The notes under the pieces: model-generated
Databases searched by the model: none
What the model was told of the DNA's origin: nothing
Seen by the model: the letters and a program-made list of their open reading frames with translations, nothing else
Position numbers and translations under genes: made by a program
DNA from: a virus
Virus record (IMG/VR): IMGVR_UViG_3300032293_000065
Span: 1 to 28,265 of that record
DNA length: 28,265 nt
Strand: one strand, 5' to 3'
Shown here: positions 1-8,790 of the stretch, in pieces
How positions within the stretch are numbered: position 1 is the first letter of the stretch
How the letters are laid out: the number at the start of each line of letters is the position of its first letter

Positions 1-270
1 AAACTTGGTGCTATTAGTATCGACAGAATTAGCAGAATCCAATTTAGCCTTAACTTCATTTAGTTCTGTTTTTAATTCTTTTACTTCTTGCTTTAAGGTA
101 ACTATTGTTTTTACTGTCTTTGTAATTACCTTCTTGTTATCCTGAGAAGCCACACCCTGCACCGCTTCACTCTGCACTTGGCTTTGCTTTACTTTGTCTT
201 GCAACTCTTTAATCTGGTTATCGGTCTTAGTTCCGCAACCTATCAAAGCTATTAATAATAAATAGCGCAT
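1..270 (-). CDS. Lipoprotein with coiled-coil, 3' part cut by window edge
   Basis: The frame is open from an ATG at 270 to the left edge of the window, so the C-terminus is missing. The product begins MRYLLLIALIGCG, a short lipoprotein signal with a lipobox and Cys12 as the likely lipidated residue. It continues as a Lys/Glu/Gln-rich stretch with heptad-like spacing that suggests a coiled coil. Its ATG overlaps the stop of the upstream gene (TAATG), so the two are probably translationally coupled. It lies in the lysis region after a holin-like gene and a spanin-like gene. An outer-membrane spanin-type lipoprotein partnering the 90-residue membrane protein just upstream is possible, but this is inference from topology and position. 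Confidence 0.75.
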   Translation of the reverse strand, partial: MRYLLLIALIGCGTKTDNQIKELQDKVKQSQVQSEAVQGVASQDNKKVITKTVKTIVTLKQEVKELKTELNEVKAKLDSANSVDTNSTKF

Positions 271-542
271 TACTTAAACTTTTTAAGAGCCTTAAGGTCT
301 ACTGCCATTTCCAGACGAGCCGTACTCGCTGCGTTACTGCTATCACTTTTACGCACCATTTCATACAAGCTGCCTATCTTTTCGTCTTGCTTTTCGTTAC
401 GCTTTGCATTGTCGATATAGAGGTAACTAATACCGCATATACATAAAAACAACATACCCACGACAGGGTTTTTGCTAAACTCTTTGAATGAAATTGGTAA
501 CGGGTTTGTCGATACGTTTACGCTTCTTGCTGCTTTTGCCAT
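270..542 (-). CDS. Small single-span membrane protein, lysis region
   Basis: This 90-residue protein has one hydrophobic segment at about residues 25-43, preceded by a polar N-terminus and followed by a charged region that may be helical. I do not recognise a family. It starts one base after the stop of the spanin-like gene and shares TAATG with the downstream lipoprotein gene. N-terminal anchor plus charged soluble part is the topology of an inner-membrane spanin, and the following gene encodes a lipoprotein, so an i-spanin/o-spanin pair is conceivable. A second holin or antiholin is the main alternative. Confidence 0.7.
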   Translation of the reverse strand: MAKAARSVNVSTNPLPISFKEFSKNPVVGMLFLCICGISYLYIDNAKRNEKQDEKIGSLYEMVRKSDSSNAASTARLEMAVDLKALKKFK

Positions 543-543
543 A

Positions 544-975
544 TTATTTACGTTTCCAAAAGAATAAGATTAGCGTAATTATCAATATAAGCGCGATTAG
601 AGCCTTATAAAATTCGCTGAAGGACTTATCCTTAGTTTTAGTTATCTTCGAAATTTGAGTACTTTCTGTGCGATTTAGAGCCATTGAGTCCGTCTTGGTC
701 TGCTTACTATCTGTCTGCTTCTCTTTTGTACCTCTTGTATACGTTTCGGTGTACTTAGGAATAGTTATCATACTATCCTTAGTAACCCACAAAGTATCGT
801 AGTAAGTAATGGTCTTGGTAAAATACTCTTCCTTTTCTACTATTTTAGTTACGCTATCTAAAACGATAACACGCACCGAGTCAAAAGTTTTAACTACTGT
901 GCTATCTAAACGCTCCGATGCCTTCTTAACTGAGGCGCACGAAGTAAGTAATAAGGCTAAAAGTATTAATCTCAT
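544..975 (-). CDS. Putative unimolecular spanin (u-spanin-like lipoprotein)
   Basis: The 143-residue product begins with a lipoprotein signal ending LLLTSC, with Cys13 as the likely lipidated residue. It has a long, very polar Thr/Ser/Lys-rich middle and ends in a strongly hydrophobic segment (about 124-139) followed by the positive tail WKRK. A lipid anchor for the outer membrane at one end and an inner-membrane span at the other is the layout of unimolecular spanins such as T1 gp11, which join the two membranes in the last step of lysis of Gram-negative hosts. It directly follows the holin-like gene with an ATGA overlap. The fold is inferred from topology only, since spanins share little sequence. 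Confidence 0.65.
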   Translation of the reverse strand: MRLILLALLLTSCASVKKASERLDSTVVKTFDSVRVIVLDSVTKIVEKEEYFTKTITYYDTLWVTKDSMITIPKYTETYTRGTKEKQTDSKQTKTDSMALNRTESTQISKITKTKDKSFSEFYKALIALILIITLILFFWKRK

Positions 976-1142
976 TTAAGCTTTTTGGTCATTTTGTAAT
1001 AGTATCTAATAGCCATACCGCCAGAAACAATAGCCACCAAACTTGCAATCAATGTGAATAGTGGTTGAATACTTGTAATGCTTATTGTTGCACTTACTAC
1101 TGATACAATTGTTGATTGGTCTGCTTGGTGGTTATTTTCCAT
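972..1142 (-). CDS. Putative small holin
   Basis: This 56-residue ORF starts MENNHQADQ and has a mildly hydrophobic stretch at about 12-24, a clear membrane segment at about 28-46 (LFTLIASLVAIVSGGMAI) and a basic C-terminus ending MTKKLK. Size, hydrophobic core and Lys-rich tail fit a phage holin, which forms pores in the inner membrane to start lysis. Its ATG overlaps the upstream stop (TAATG) and its stop overlaps the start of the spanin-like gene (ATGA), which strongly supports it as a real coupled gene despite its length. Holins are too diverse to name a family from sequence alone. Confidence 0.7.
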   Translation of the reverse strand: MENNHQADQSTIVSVVSATISITSIQPLFTLIASLVAIVSGGMAIRYYYKMTKKLK

Positions 1143-1528
1143 TAAAGTTCTTCTTCTTCTTGTTTATTAAAGTCAATGCCGGTAGTCCAATCTTCTAAGA
1201 ATGTAAAGTCCTCAAGACCTTGTTGATTGACTACGTTAATTATTACAAAGTCAAATTCTTTATCATTTAAGGCTTCAATATCTTTAGTCAGCTTCTTGAT
1301 GCCTTCTTTTGAGTACTTGTAATTCCCTTTGTCATCTAATAGTAAACAGTCCTTATCGTCTGTCTGCGCATTGTCTAAACGCAAGATTTCAACTTCGGCT
1401 TGGTAGTCCTCGTGGTGTTGTTTTACCTTCTCGTAAATTTTAACGAGTTTCTTTTGTGTCTTAGTTTCAGAATTACCGATTACGGCATTAAGGTTGCTCA
1501 CTAATTGGAGCAGTTGTTTGTTCTTCAT
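1142..1528 (-). CDS. Conserved phage protein of unknown function, tail-lysis junction
   Basis: The 128-residue acidic product has a predicted helical N-terminal half (about 1-50) with many Lys and Glu. A segment around 51-80 (LDNAQTDDKDCLLLDDKGNY) resembles small proteins I associate with the end of phage tail operons. It ends in a Glu-rich tail (QEEEEL). No signal peptide or membrane segment is visible. It overlaps the upstream gene by 41 bases and shares TAATG with the downstream holin-like gene. I cannot assign a function. Confidence 0.75.
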   Translation of the reverse strand: MKNKQLLQLVSNLNAVIGNSETKTQKKLVKIYEKVKQHHEDYQAEVEILRLDNAQTDDKDCLLLDDKGNYKYSKEGIKKLTKDIEALNDKEFDFVIINVVNQQGLEDFTFLEDWTTGIDFNKQEEEEL

Positions 1529-1880
1529 TTTCGTTGTTTTTTATTTGTAAAGATAATTGTGGATTGCTAAACGGCAAAGGTAAATTTACGATTGGCGGGT
1601 TTTTAAGGTTCTCAATCTGTATAGCTAAGTTTTCATTCATAGCTTCTACGTTAAGACCTGCTTCTAACCAAGTATATACTTGCTCATAAGTTAAATCTTC
1701 GTAAGCAGTAAAGTCAGTTTCCGAAGGTGTTTCGCAAGACAATACTCCGTAAATATCTGCAAAGTATTGTTCGTCTGTACCCTCATAACGATAATGCACT
1801 TTTTTAACTACGTCTTTTAATTTGTCCTCTGAAGGTGCGGTATCCATTTGAACCACAACCCATTTTGTTTCTAATGCCAT
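1488..1880 (-). CDS. Small tail-fibre-associated protein (DUF7936-like)
   Basis: This 130-residue protein follows the tail fibre gene by about 10 bases. Its first 75 residues (WVVVQMDTAPSEDKLKDVV, then VHYR, then FTAYEDLTYEQVYTWL) resemble a small domain found downstream of tail fibre genes in several phage groups. The C-terminal 50 residues are low complexity, rich in Asn, Pro and Gln. Accessory tail or fibre-assembly protein is the best guess from position. The family name comes from memory of the motif and was not searched. Confidence 0.6.
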   Translation of the reverse strand: MALETKWVVVQMDTAPSEDKLKDVVKKVHYRYEGTDEQYFADIYGVLSCETPSETDFTAYEDLTYEQVYTWLEAGLNVEAMNENLAIQIENLKNPPIVNLPLPFSNPQLSLQIKNNENEEQTTAPISEQP

Positions 1881-1889
1881 TTTATATTT

Positions 1890-4800
1890 TTAAGGTAATG
1901 ATGAATAAACATTAATAAAGTATATTGTGCCGTCAATGTTTACAGGTAGGTGACCACCTGAATTGAACGCTTGCCCTGTATTTCTTGCACCTATCTTGAT
2001 TGCTGCCCTGCCATACCCCGTGTCTGGTTCTCCTGTTTTAATTGAATCTGAGAATGTAGCTGCACCTGTAGTTCCTATAATTAAAGGACTTCTAACTACA
2101 CTAAAATCAGAACTTGCTTGTCTTAATGTAAAAGTTCCAACTGTTGTTGTGTTAGCTCCATAAGATTGCCAAAAAGCACCATTTGCTCCTTCTTGTGATA
2201 ATGTAGTTCTATTTGCTCCGTGTCCTGTAATTGCACCGGTAGACATTATTGCACCTACAACATTTAATTTTTCAGGTGCTGATGTACCTCCTATACCTAC
2301 GTTACCCCCACTTGTTATGCGCATACTTTCTGTTGCACTTGTATAAAATTGTATTGTACTACCCCCAATACCTAATGGTATTAAGCTTCCAATAGAGTTT
2401 ATTCCAAATATATCAATACTATTACTATAAGAACTATTAGTGTTAATGTATAATCTTTTATCTGTTGTAGCTCCTTGAATTTCTAATTTACCAAAATTAG
2501 GAGTGCAACCTATACCAACTAAACCGCCTTCTGATTGTAATGATATATTAGCAGCACCAACTCCACCATTAACACCTTGTATGTTCACAATATCTGTTAA
2601 TGCAGATGCTCTTGCAAACTTAATATATCTTGTATTTACAGTATTAGTATCTCCTATGTAAGCAAGAACTGTAGTTTGCGCAGTCCCTAAAGATGCTATT
2701 CCACTTGCCGTAACCGAACCTGTTACCCCAAATGCTCCGTTTTGAATACTAACTAATCTATTACCATTTTGAGAAACAATACCAAAACCTGCATTTGAAC
2801 TATATCTTAAATCTCCACTTGTTAAATATAATTGACTTGATGCCCCTATTGTTACATCACTTGAGAATGTAGCTGCTCCTGTAGAGGCTATTGTAAGACG
2901 TGGGGTGTCAAATGTACCAAGAATTAAATCTTTTGCAGATGATGTCCTTAAATAAGTTGCAGTACTATTTGCATATAATAAAGCAACATCAGTAGTATTT
3001 CCTATTTTTATACCACTACCAACAGAACCCCTTAAGTCCATTGTCGGATAACCACTACCATATCCCGAAGGTGACGTAGTTCCCAATCCTAAATTCCCAC
3101 TCGCATCTAACGTCATTGCTTGGGTAAAGGTTATAGCGTTACCTGCCGTTCCTGAAGGAGCTTGTGACCAAGCTATTGAACCATCTGTATTATGATAAGT
3201 TCTTGAAGCTCCTGCCGTTCCAATATATCGATAATTAGAACCATCATAGTAAGCATTAGCAATAATTGAAGCATCGTTGCCTGTACTCCAAAAAGAAGCA
3301 TTCTTAACTTGTAATGCGGTAAAACCACTCGCCCACGCACTCGGGCTTACTCCTAATCCTAAATTGCCTGAAGTATCAATAACTGCTCTTTGAGAACCAT
3401 TTGTCATTAATGATAATTCATGATTAGAAGCAGTCCCTAAATATACACCCAAGCCGTTAATAGAAACCATTTCTCCTATTACTGCATTTGAGTTAGTTCT
3501 TATTGATGCTCTTGAAGTTGTATTAACTGAATTTGAATTTGAAACTAATAATCTTGTAGTAGCGTTTTGATTTTTTGTAATTTCAAGAATTTCACTTGGA
3601 AATGCATTATTAATACCTACATTAGTACCATTATCAAACACTAAGCTATTCCCTATTGTACTTGCGCCTGTAAACTTAGGTAGGTAGTTAGTAGTACCTG
3701 TACCCGTTACCGGATTAGTTAAAGTAGAAACAGAACCATCAGCCATTAAATATTGACTTGATGTACCGCCTGACTTAACTAAAGTAGTTGCGTTTAAAGT
3801 GCCTATGATTGTCGCAGCGTTACCCGAACCGCTTGTCTTGTTTATGTATAATCCTTCGCCATTACCACCCTTAGTGATATTTAAAGCAATACCACTACCG
3901 CTTGAATGTGTTATTCCAACTGTATCGCCACTACCAGAACTTGAAAAAGTACCTTTAGCGGCAAGTAAAGTAAAAGTTCCTAAATCTAAGTTAGCCGTTG
4001 CGCCCGTATAAGGAACGTAACCCGTAAGTCCGCTTGTATAATTAGGGATATTTAAAGTAGCACCTACTAAGGTAGCAGCACCACTTGTTCCTGTTGTTGT
4101 TAAAGTAATAGCGTTCTGCTTAGAATTAAAAGAAGCCCAATCTTCACTTGATAAAGCACCTCGATTAGTAGCACTTGCAGTAGGTACGTTTAAAGTAATT
4201 ACCGGAGTAGTAGTTCCGTTAGCAACAGTTGAACTTAAATCAGTTCCTGTAGTTCCTATTGTTAAAGCAGCTACCGAAGTAACAGTTCCGCCCGTTAAAT
4301 CACTAACCATAGCAAATGTTCCGTTTTTATCTGGGAACAAATATTGTCTTGTAGTAGTACCAAGTAAAGCAGAACTTAAGTCCACATTCTTTTGACTTAG
4401 GTCTGTTTGGCTATATCTTATATACAAGCTATTTTGTGCAAGTGCATATAATGAAGTATAGCCATCTGCACCAGAATTAGAACCACTGTATTGTTTAAAA
4501 GCAAGGTAACTTCCTGTGTCAGTTCCATTACCATTTAAAATATTATTTTGAGCAGTTATGTTATTAGTTCCTAAATTAACGTTTGCAGTTGCACCTGTGT
4601 ACGGAACAAAACCTGTTAAAGAAGGGAAGGTTTCTAAAGTACCATTCCCACGAATATACTGAGCCGTTGTGCCATTAAAAGTTAAACCTAAAGTTCCGCT
4701 TGTAGTTAAAGGACTACCAGATACGCTTATCGCATCGCCACCAACTGTTAAAGCTACACTTGTAACTGTACCTACCGCACCGCTTGAACGCTGCCAAATA

Positions 4801-5339
4801 GTACCGCTATAAATCACATAATCGCCAACCGCAAAAGTAATACCACCCGCACCAAAATCTACTGTTCCTGCTACGTTACAAATATAAACATCTCCCGTGT
4901 CGCCCGTTCCGTTTGCAAGTGTAGGGGTGTTAGTAGATGCGTTCCAAGTTCCTTTGTATTCCATAATAGAACTTGGTAGCTGACTGATAGGAACTTTACC
5001 GCCACTATCAAGTGAAGCATAACCATTAGCGTTGCCCTTCTCACTTCTTAACTGATAGGTATCTAAAAGTGCTTGTGAAGGGAATACTTCAACATAAGCA
5101 GAACCAGACCATAAGTAAAGTTTCTTTGTGTCTTTAGCGCAATATATAACGTCAATAGTTCCCGGATTAGGGAACGCTGCAAGGTTAGTATAAAACGAAA
5201 CTGCACCGCTAAATATCGCCCCTAATTGCGCAAGTGTAATCTTCTTACTCACTCCCGTTGTCGGGTCGCCTATAATAGTTAAATCTGTGCTAACTGGTGC
5301 TAACTCGGTAGCTAATTGGTTAATTTTTTTGCCTATCAT
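1890..5339 (-). CDS. Tail fibre / receptor-binding protein
   Basis: At 1149 residues this is the longest gene in the window. It is rich in Gly, Ser, Thr, Asn and Ala and is built of beta-type repeats. PYTGATAN followed by V/L-N/D-LG occurs twice (about residues 246 and 442). The GNLGLG or NVGIGG motif recurs near 575, 660, 755 and 1060, each followed by SP, TSP or TSAP and a short strand. The N-terminus (KKINQLATELAPVSTDL, then a ValThr-rich stretch) resembles virion-attachment regions of Bacteroidota phage fibres. The C-terminus ends FINVYSSLP; I do not see the Ser-Asp signature of an intramolecular chaperone (peptidase S74). The gene overlaps the upstream gene by four bases (ATGA). It probably determines host recognition; receptor and oligomer state cannot be read from sequence. 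Confidence 0.85.
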   Translation of the reverse strand: MIGKKINQLATELAPVSTDLTIIGDPTTGVSKKITLAQLGAIFSGAVSFYTNLAAFPNPGTIDVIYCAKDTKKLYLWSGSAYVEVFPSQALLDTYQLRSEKGNANGYASLDSGGKVPISQLPSSIMEYKGTWNASTNTPTLANGTGDTGDVYICNVAGTVDFGAGGITFAVGDYVIYSGTIWQRSSGAVGTVTSVALTVGGDAISVSGSPLTTSGTLGLTFNGTTAQYIRGNGTLETFPSLTGFVPYTGATANVNLGTNNITAQNNILNGNGTDTGSYLAFKQYSGSNSGADGYTSLYALAQNSLYIRYSQTDLSQKNVDLSSALLGTTTRQYLFPDKNGTFAMVSDLTGGTVTSVAALTIGTTGTDLSSTVANGTTTPVITLNVPTASATNRGALSSEDWASFNSKQNAITLTTTGTSGAATLVGATLNIPNYTSGLTGYVPYTGATANLDLGTFTLLAAKGTFSSSGSGDTVGITHSSGSGIALNITKGGNGEGLYINKTSGSGNAATIIGTLNATTLVKSGGTSSQYLMADGSVSTLTNPVTGTGTTNYLPKFTGASTIGNSLVFDNGTNVGINNAFPSEILEITKNQNATTRLLVSNSNSVNTTSRASIRTNSNAVIGEMVSINGLGVYLGTASNHELSLMTNGSQRAVIDTSGNLGLGVSPSAWASGFTALQVKNASFWSTGNDASIIANAYYDGSNYRYIGTAGASRTYHNTDGSIAWSQAPSGTAGNAITFTQAMTLDASGNLGLGTTSPSGYGSGYPTMDLRGSVGSGIKIGNTTDVALLYANSTATYLRTSSAKDLILGTFDTPRLTIASTGAATFSSDVTIGASSQLYLTSGDLRYSSNAGFGIVSQNGNRLVSIQNGAFGVTGSVTASGIASLGTAQTTVLAYIGDTNTVNTRYIKFARASALTDIVNIQGVNGGVGAANISLQSEGGLVGIGCTPNFGKLEIQGATTDKRLYINTNSSYSNSIDIFGINSIGSLIPLGIGGSTIQFYTSATESMRITSGGNVGIGGTSAPEKLNVVGAIMSTGAITGHGANRTTLSQEGANGAFWQSYGANTTTVGTFTLRQASSDFSVVRSPLIIGTTGAATFSDSIKTGEPDTGYGRAAIKIGARNTGQAFNSGGHLPVNIDGTIYFINVYSSLP

Positions 5340-5785
5340 TCTGTATAATTATAGATGCTCGGTACTTGGCATCTGTCGTTTAAGTAAGGTAATTCCATTG
5401 TAATGTCTATCTTAACTCCTGCAAGATAGTCAGGGTCGCTTTCTGTAAAGTAAGTCAAAGGTGCGGTATCGCCAATATCCCAAATAGCTTTAGGGTATCT
5501 AAGCTGCGCAACTATGTCTTGACCTACTAAAGTCATATCCGATAAAACCTCAGTTTCGTTTGTTTCCTCCATTAACATTCTGTCCATAAAATAAAGGCTA
5601 AAATTATAAGTAATATTTTTAGCGTTTATAGTCGCACCCGTTAGCGTGTAGAACATAGCCGGATAAGTTACCTCTCCGTTGCTTAAACGTTCCCATACAT
5701 CGCCAAAGTAAACAAAGTTAATTTGTTCGTGGTCGTTTCCGAGTGTCGTTATTTGTTTGACGATTTGGTTTAGGCTCAGGCTCAT
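5336..5785 (-). CDS. Putative tail completion / tail terminator protein
   Basis: The 149-residue product has a helical N-terminus (LNQIVKQITTLGNDHEQINF), then YFGDVWERLSNGEVTYPAMF, then alternating beta-type segments. Composition and position between the head-tail connector and the tail fibre resemble small joining proteins at the head-tail junction. No catalytic motif, signal or membrane segment is visible. It starts at an ATG that lies inside the preceding small ORF (68-base overlap in another frame) and ends in an ATGA overlap with the tail fibre gene. Function is inferred from position. Confidence 0.7.
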   Translation of the reverse strand: MSLSLNQIVKQITTLGNDHEQINFVYFGDVWERLSNGEVTYPAMFYTLTGATINAKNITYNFSLYFMDRMLMEETNETEVLSDMTLVGQDIVAQLRYPKAIWDIGDTAPLTYFTESDPDYLAGVKIDITMELPYLNDRCQVPSIYNYTE

Positions 5786-5849
5786 TCTTAATTTTTTCTA
5801 AATAAACACGCAGTTTATTTTGGTTTTTAATCGTTGTTACTTTACTCAT
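5718..5849 (-). CDS. Possible small basic protein
   Basis: A 43-residue ORF starts MSKVTTIKNQNKLRVYLEKI and ends with a basic, Pro- and Arg-rich tail (KRPRTN). Its ATG lies two bases after the stop of the connector gene, where a coupled gene would start. It fills what would otherwise be a 66-base gap and then overlaps the start of the next gene by 68 bases in another frame. It has no membrane segment. Placement argues for a real gene; the long overlap argues against. Confidence 0.4.
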   Translation of the reverse strand: MSKVTTIKNQNKLRVYLEKIKNEPEPKPNRQTNNDTRKRPRTN

Positions 5850-5851
5850 AA

Positions 5852-6433
5852 TTAGCAATCACTACAACCTCTGTTACCTTGATAAAGTTCCTCGAAGCTT
5901 TTACCTGCGCAGCAATCGAAATCACCAAGCCAAACGCTCGTTGTGTAAGCATCGTTCTCAGGGTGTATTGCATCAATGCCACTTCCGGGATTAAGGTACT
6001 CAGGGTAAGTTGTAGAATATTCTTTTAGGTATTTAATCATTCTTTGCTTGTAGAACTCAGCACGAGCCTTGTATCTATTAGCTACGTCTATCATATCTTG
6101 CATTGAAGGGTTCTCGGTATTTTCACCGCCCTTCCTTAATAAACCTTTGTTGTAGAACTGATAAGATAAACCCATAGGTAACTCACTAAGTACATAGTGT
6201 ACCAAAGTATCTGCTATGTAGTTATCTAATAAAAGAACTTCGTTAGCGTTTAAGTTGTTAGCCGTTATACCTGCTTGAAGCCTGTTGTATAATGCGCTAC
6301 CAAGTGCCGGTAAGATAAAAATATCTTGTGCGGTCTTAATCTCAGGAAGCACAAGTTTCTCGTCTACGTTAGCGTGTAAGCCAGAGCGGTCTTTAATATT
6401 CTGTACGCTTATGAATAATGTGTTTAAGCTCAT
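5852..6433 (-). CDS. Putative head-tail connector protein (DUF6712-like)
   Basis: This 193-residue, mostly helical protein contains DRSGLHANVDEKLVLPEI near the N-terminus, QDIFILPALGSALYNRL, then long helices (about 60-145). These features fit head-tail adaptor proteins that bind the portal ring. It lies directly downstream of the portal gene, as connectors usually do. The C-terminus is unusual: after SVWLGDFDCC it ends GNRGCSDC, four cysteines in the last 22 residues, possibly a metal site or disulfide cluster. Family membership is judged by pattern only. Confidence 0.7.
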   Translation of the reverse strand: MSLNTLFISVQNIKDRSGLHANVDEKLVLPEIKTAQDIFILPALGSALYNRLQAGITANNLNANEVLLLDNYIADTLVHYVLSELPMGLSYQFYNKGLLRKGGENTENPSMQDMIDVANRYKARAEFYKQRMIKYLKEYSTTYPEYLNPGSGIDAIHPENDAYTTSVWLGDFDCCAGKSFEELYQGNRGCSDC

Positions 6434-6436
6434 TTG

Positions 6437-8410
6437 TTATTTTTTTCTCTTTACTACGTTTGTTTTCCACTCGTGTCTGCAACTTGGAGAAATTCTGCCA
6501 TTGTCATTCCACCATCCACCGCCTCTATTCCATACGCTATAACCAAGCCTTGCACTCATTGATTCTATTTCGCTTCTACTATACATTTTTTTAGCATCTA
6601 ATAAGTGTACGCAAAATGGTCTGCTTGTACCTTTGTTAGCATTACTAAAGCCTGACTTCCATTCATAAGAATAACGAATCAAAATTTCAGTTGTAGTAGG
6701 CTTAACTTCGCCAACAGTAATACCTAATGGCTTAACTAATTCCCTTTCAACAATCACATTAGAATCGTCACCTCTACCTATTGTCTTAGATATTGCTTTA
6801 ATGATATTTCTTTCTTCTAAGCTCTTTATAATAGCAACTATTTCAGGAACAGTAACCTTTAAAACATCGGCTAATACCTCTGGAGTAATGTTCTTTTGTT
6901 TGCTAATTTGGTCTAATACGTTTGCTTCTAATTGGTTTACATCGGCAAAGGTTTGGTAGTCGTCATCATCGCTAAACCTTGACTTACTTTTAAACACTTC
7001 AAATTGCTCCCTATCTTCTCCAAACTCATAGAAAACCTGAAAATCATCTTCGCTAAATTCAAGCTCTTCAGCACCTAACCAAGTAGCAACCTCTTCGTCA
7101 CTTAAAGCGTAACCGCCTTTTAACATTGAACTTGCTTGTTCTCTTGTTATTTTACCCTTGTTAAAATCTCTAATAATACGCTGCATATTTTGCCACTCTC
7201 TACCTTTCAGACCTTTAATATGCTCGTTTACACTTAAAGGATTTGCTGCCATTGGTTGTTCACTTTCAATAGGCAATCCGTATTTAGTAGGGTCTATACC
7301 AAGCTTCTCTAATATCCACTCTTTAGGTGCTACTTCTTTTATAACGCTTTCGCTAAACTCAATACCAATCGGGTCGGTAGGTTGTAACTTTAATTCTTCT
7401 GTTACACCTGCATATTGTCCAAGCATATTAAATACACCTTCTAATTGCATCTGCTTATAGCGTACATAGGTGTTATTAAATATCTCGTAGCTATCACGCA
7501 TCTGCTGACGGCTTCCTAATTGACCCGGAGTAGCAATACCAAACAAATCTGGACTTGTAATTTGATGTCCAGAAAATAGGTTACTTTGTATAAGTTCGTC
7601 TACTCTACCAAAGTCCTCTTTAGTTAAATCACTCGCACCCAAATCATCTACAATAGGCTTACGAGTTACATCGTTTACAAAAGCAAGTAAATACTTTTTG
7701 CCGTCTGCACCCGTGTACATATTGTCGAACTGTCTGCTAACCGCTCGTTTCTCGTCAGGACTTGGCTCACCATTTGGTAAGGTAATAAGTTTACTGGCAG
7801 AAAACCCGGTTTGAGCATTTCCTAAAACGTGCTTACTTACTTCAACATCACTTTCGATGTAGTTTAAAGCACCGAAATAACCCGGTAAGCTATAAACATT
7901 CATACCCGGTCTGTATTCTTTTACATAAAGTATCTGTACACCAATAGGGTTTTTAGGATTAAACGCTGCGTATACTTCTGGTTTCTCTTGGTTGCGTGTA
8001 GCTTTCCAATCTTCTTTATACCAGAACTGAGTATTGTCTTTATTGGTTCTAATCTTTGTATAGTCACAATGCCATAACTCTGCGATTTGTTCGCCCATTA
8101 CAGACCAAATAACTTGGATATAAGCACCGCCAAATAACTCAATATCTAAAGCAACCTTTTTAGTTAGGTCGTTTAAAGTTTCTTCTCTATTAACTTGCTT
8201 AACAATAGGCTGCTCACCTGCCCAACCATTACCAACAATGTAGTTTACTTTGCCTCTTACGATAGCATTGTGCTTGGCTGACTTGTTAAAAAGGTCTAAT
8301 AGGTATTGCGGATAGTCATTATTTTGACCATACTGCATATAACCTTCTCCTTTTTTCTCTTTATATTCCGGTTGCTTTGCTTCCGCAAATGTCAATACTT
8401 GTATTTCCAT
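6437..8410 (-). CDS. Phage portal protein with C-terminal winged-helix and Cys/His domains
   Basis: The 657-residue product begins with a portal domain (about 1-385): NDYPQYLLDLFNKSAKHNAI, IVGNGW, LDIELFGGAYIQVIW and a long C-terminal helical part including LFSGHQITSPDLFGI. The portal is the 12-subunit ring at one capsid vertex through which DNA is packaged. Around 400-445 is a segment with KGKITREQASSMLKGGYALSDEE. At 493-542 there is a helical winged-helix-like segment (LADVLKVTVPEIVAIIKSLEE). At 596-657 lies a Trp/Gly-rich domain with Cys600, His602, Cys644 and His646 that could bind a metal. Ordinary portals end at 400-500 residues, so the last 150-200 residues are an extension that might serve a minor-head role. 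The portal call is firm; the extension's job is not known. Confidence 0.85.
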   Translation of the reverse strand: MEIQVLTFAEAKQPEYKEKKGEGYMQYGQNNDYPQYLLDLFNKSAKHNAIVRGKVNYIVGNGWAGEQPIVKQVNREETLNDLTKKVALDIELFGGAYIQVIWSVMGEQIAELWHCDYTKIRTNKDNTQFWYKEDWKATRNQEKPEVYAAFNPKNPIGVQILYVKEYRPGMNVYSLPGYFGALNYIESDVEVSKHVLGNAQTGFSASKLITLPNGEPSPDEKRAVSRQFDNMYTGADGKKYLLAFVNDVTRKPIVDDLGASDLTKEDFGRVDELIQSNLFSGHQITSPDLFGIATPGQLGSRQQMRDSYEIFNNTYVRYKQMQLEGVFNMLGQYAGVTEELKLQPTDPIGIEFSESVIKEVAPKEWILEKLGIDPTKYGLPIESEQPMAANPLSVNEHIKGLKGREWQNMQRIIRDFNKGKITREQASSMLKGGYALSDEEVATWLGAEELEFSEDDFQVFYEFGEDREQFEVFKSKSRFSDDDDYQTFADVNQLEANVLDQISKQKNITPEVLADVLKVTVPEIVAIIKSLEERNIIKAISKTIGRGDDSNVIVERELVKPLGITVGEVKPTTTEILIRYSYEWKSGFSNANKGTSRPFCVHLLDAKKMYSRSEIESMSARLGYSVWNRGGGWWNDNGRISPSCRHEWKTNVVKRKK

Positions 8411-8787
8411 TATTGTCTAATTGTGAATGTGCTTGTTGTTTCGTATTCTGTAAATGATATAGTAGTGCCAGATAGTTCCATAATGCCAGTTTCAAGCAGG
8501 TTTAAGCCTGTTGGATTAAGGTTTGATGTACTTGCTTGTTCGTAAACTGAATAGGTATATTGCCCGTTTAAACTCGTATTAAAGTGGCTATTGACTACAA
8601 TGCTAAACTCGTTGTAACGTTCCTTGTATGCGCTTATATCCGTATTGTTTAGCTTAACAAACTTAACATCGGTATTTGTGCTTCTATTCTCAAACACAAA
8701 TAGATAGTTTGGGTTAGTAAGCGTTTGCTTTTCGGTTAGTGTCAAAATGATATTTTGGGTTTGCCCTTTCGTTAATTGTATCATCAT
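8410..8787 (-). CDS. Small structural protein upstream of portal
   Basis: The 124- or 125-residue product (two adjacent ATG codons) is mostly beta-type with alternating polar and hydrophobic residues, for example YLFVFENRSTNTDVKFVKL, YTYSVYEQ and FTEYETTSTFTI. It has no catalytic motif, signal or membrane segment. It is the first gene after the terminator at 8823-8852 and shares TAATG with the portal gene. A small virion protein is likely; I cannot name the role. The start lies only 3-6 bases after a promoter-like TATATTTA, which could mean a leaderless transcript. Confidence 0.7.
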   Translation of the reverse strand: MMIQLTKGQTQNIILTLTEKQTLTNPNYLFVFENRSTNTDVKFVKLNNTDISAYKERYNEFSIVVNSHFNTSLNGQYTYSVYEQASTSNLNPTGLNLLETGIMELSGTTISFTEYETTSTFTIRQ

Positions 8788-8790
8788 CTA

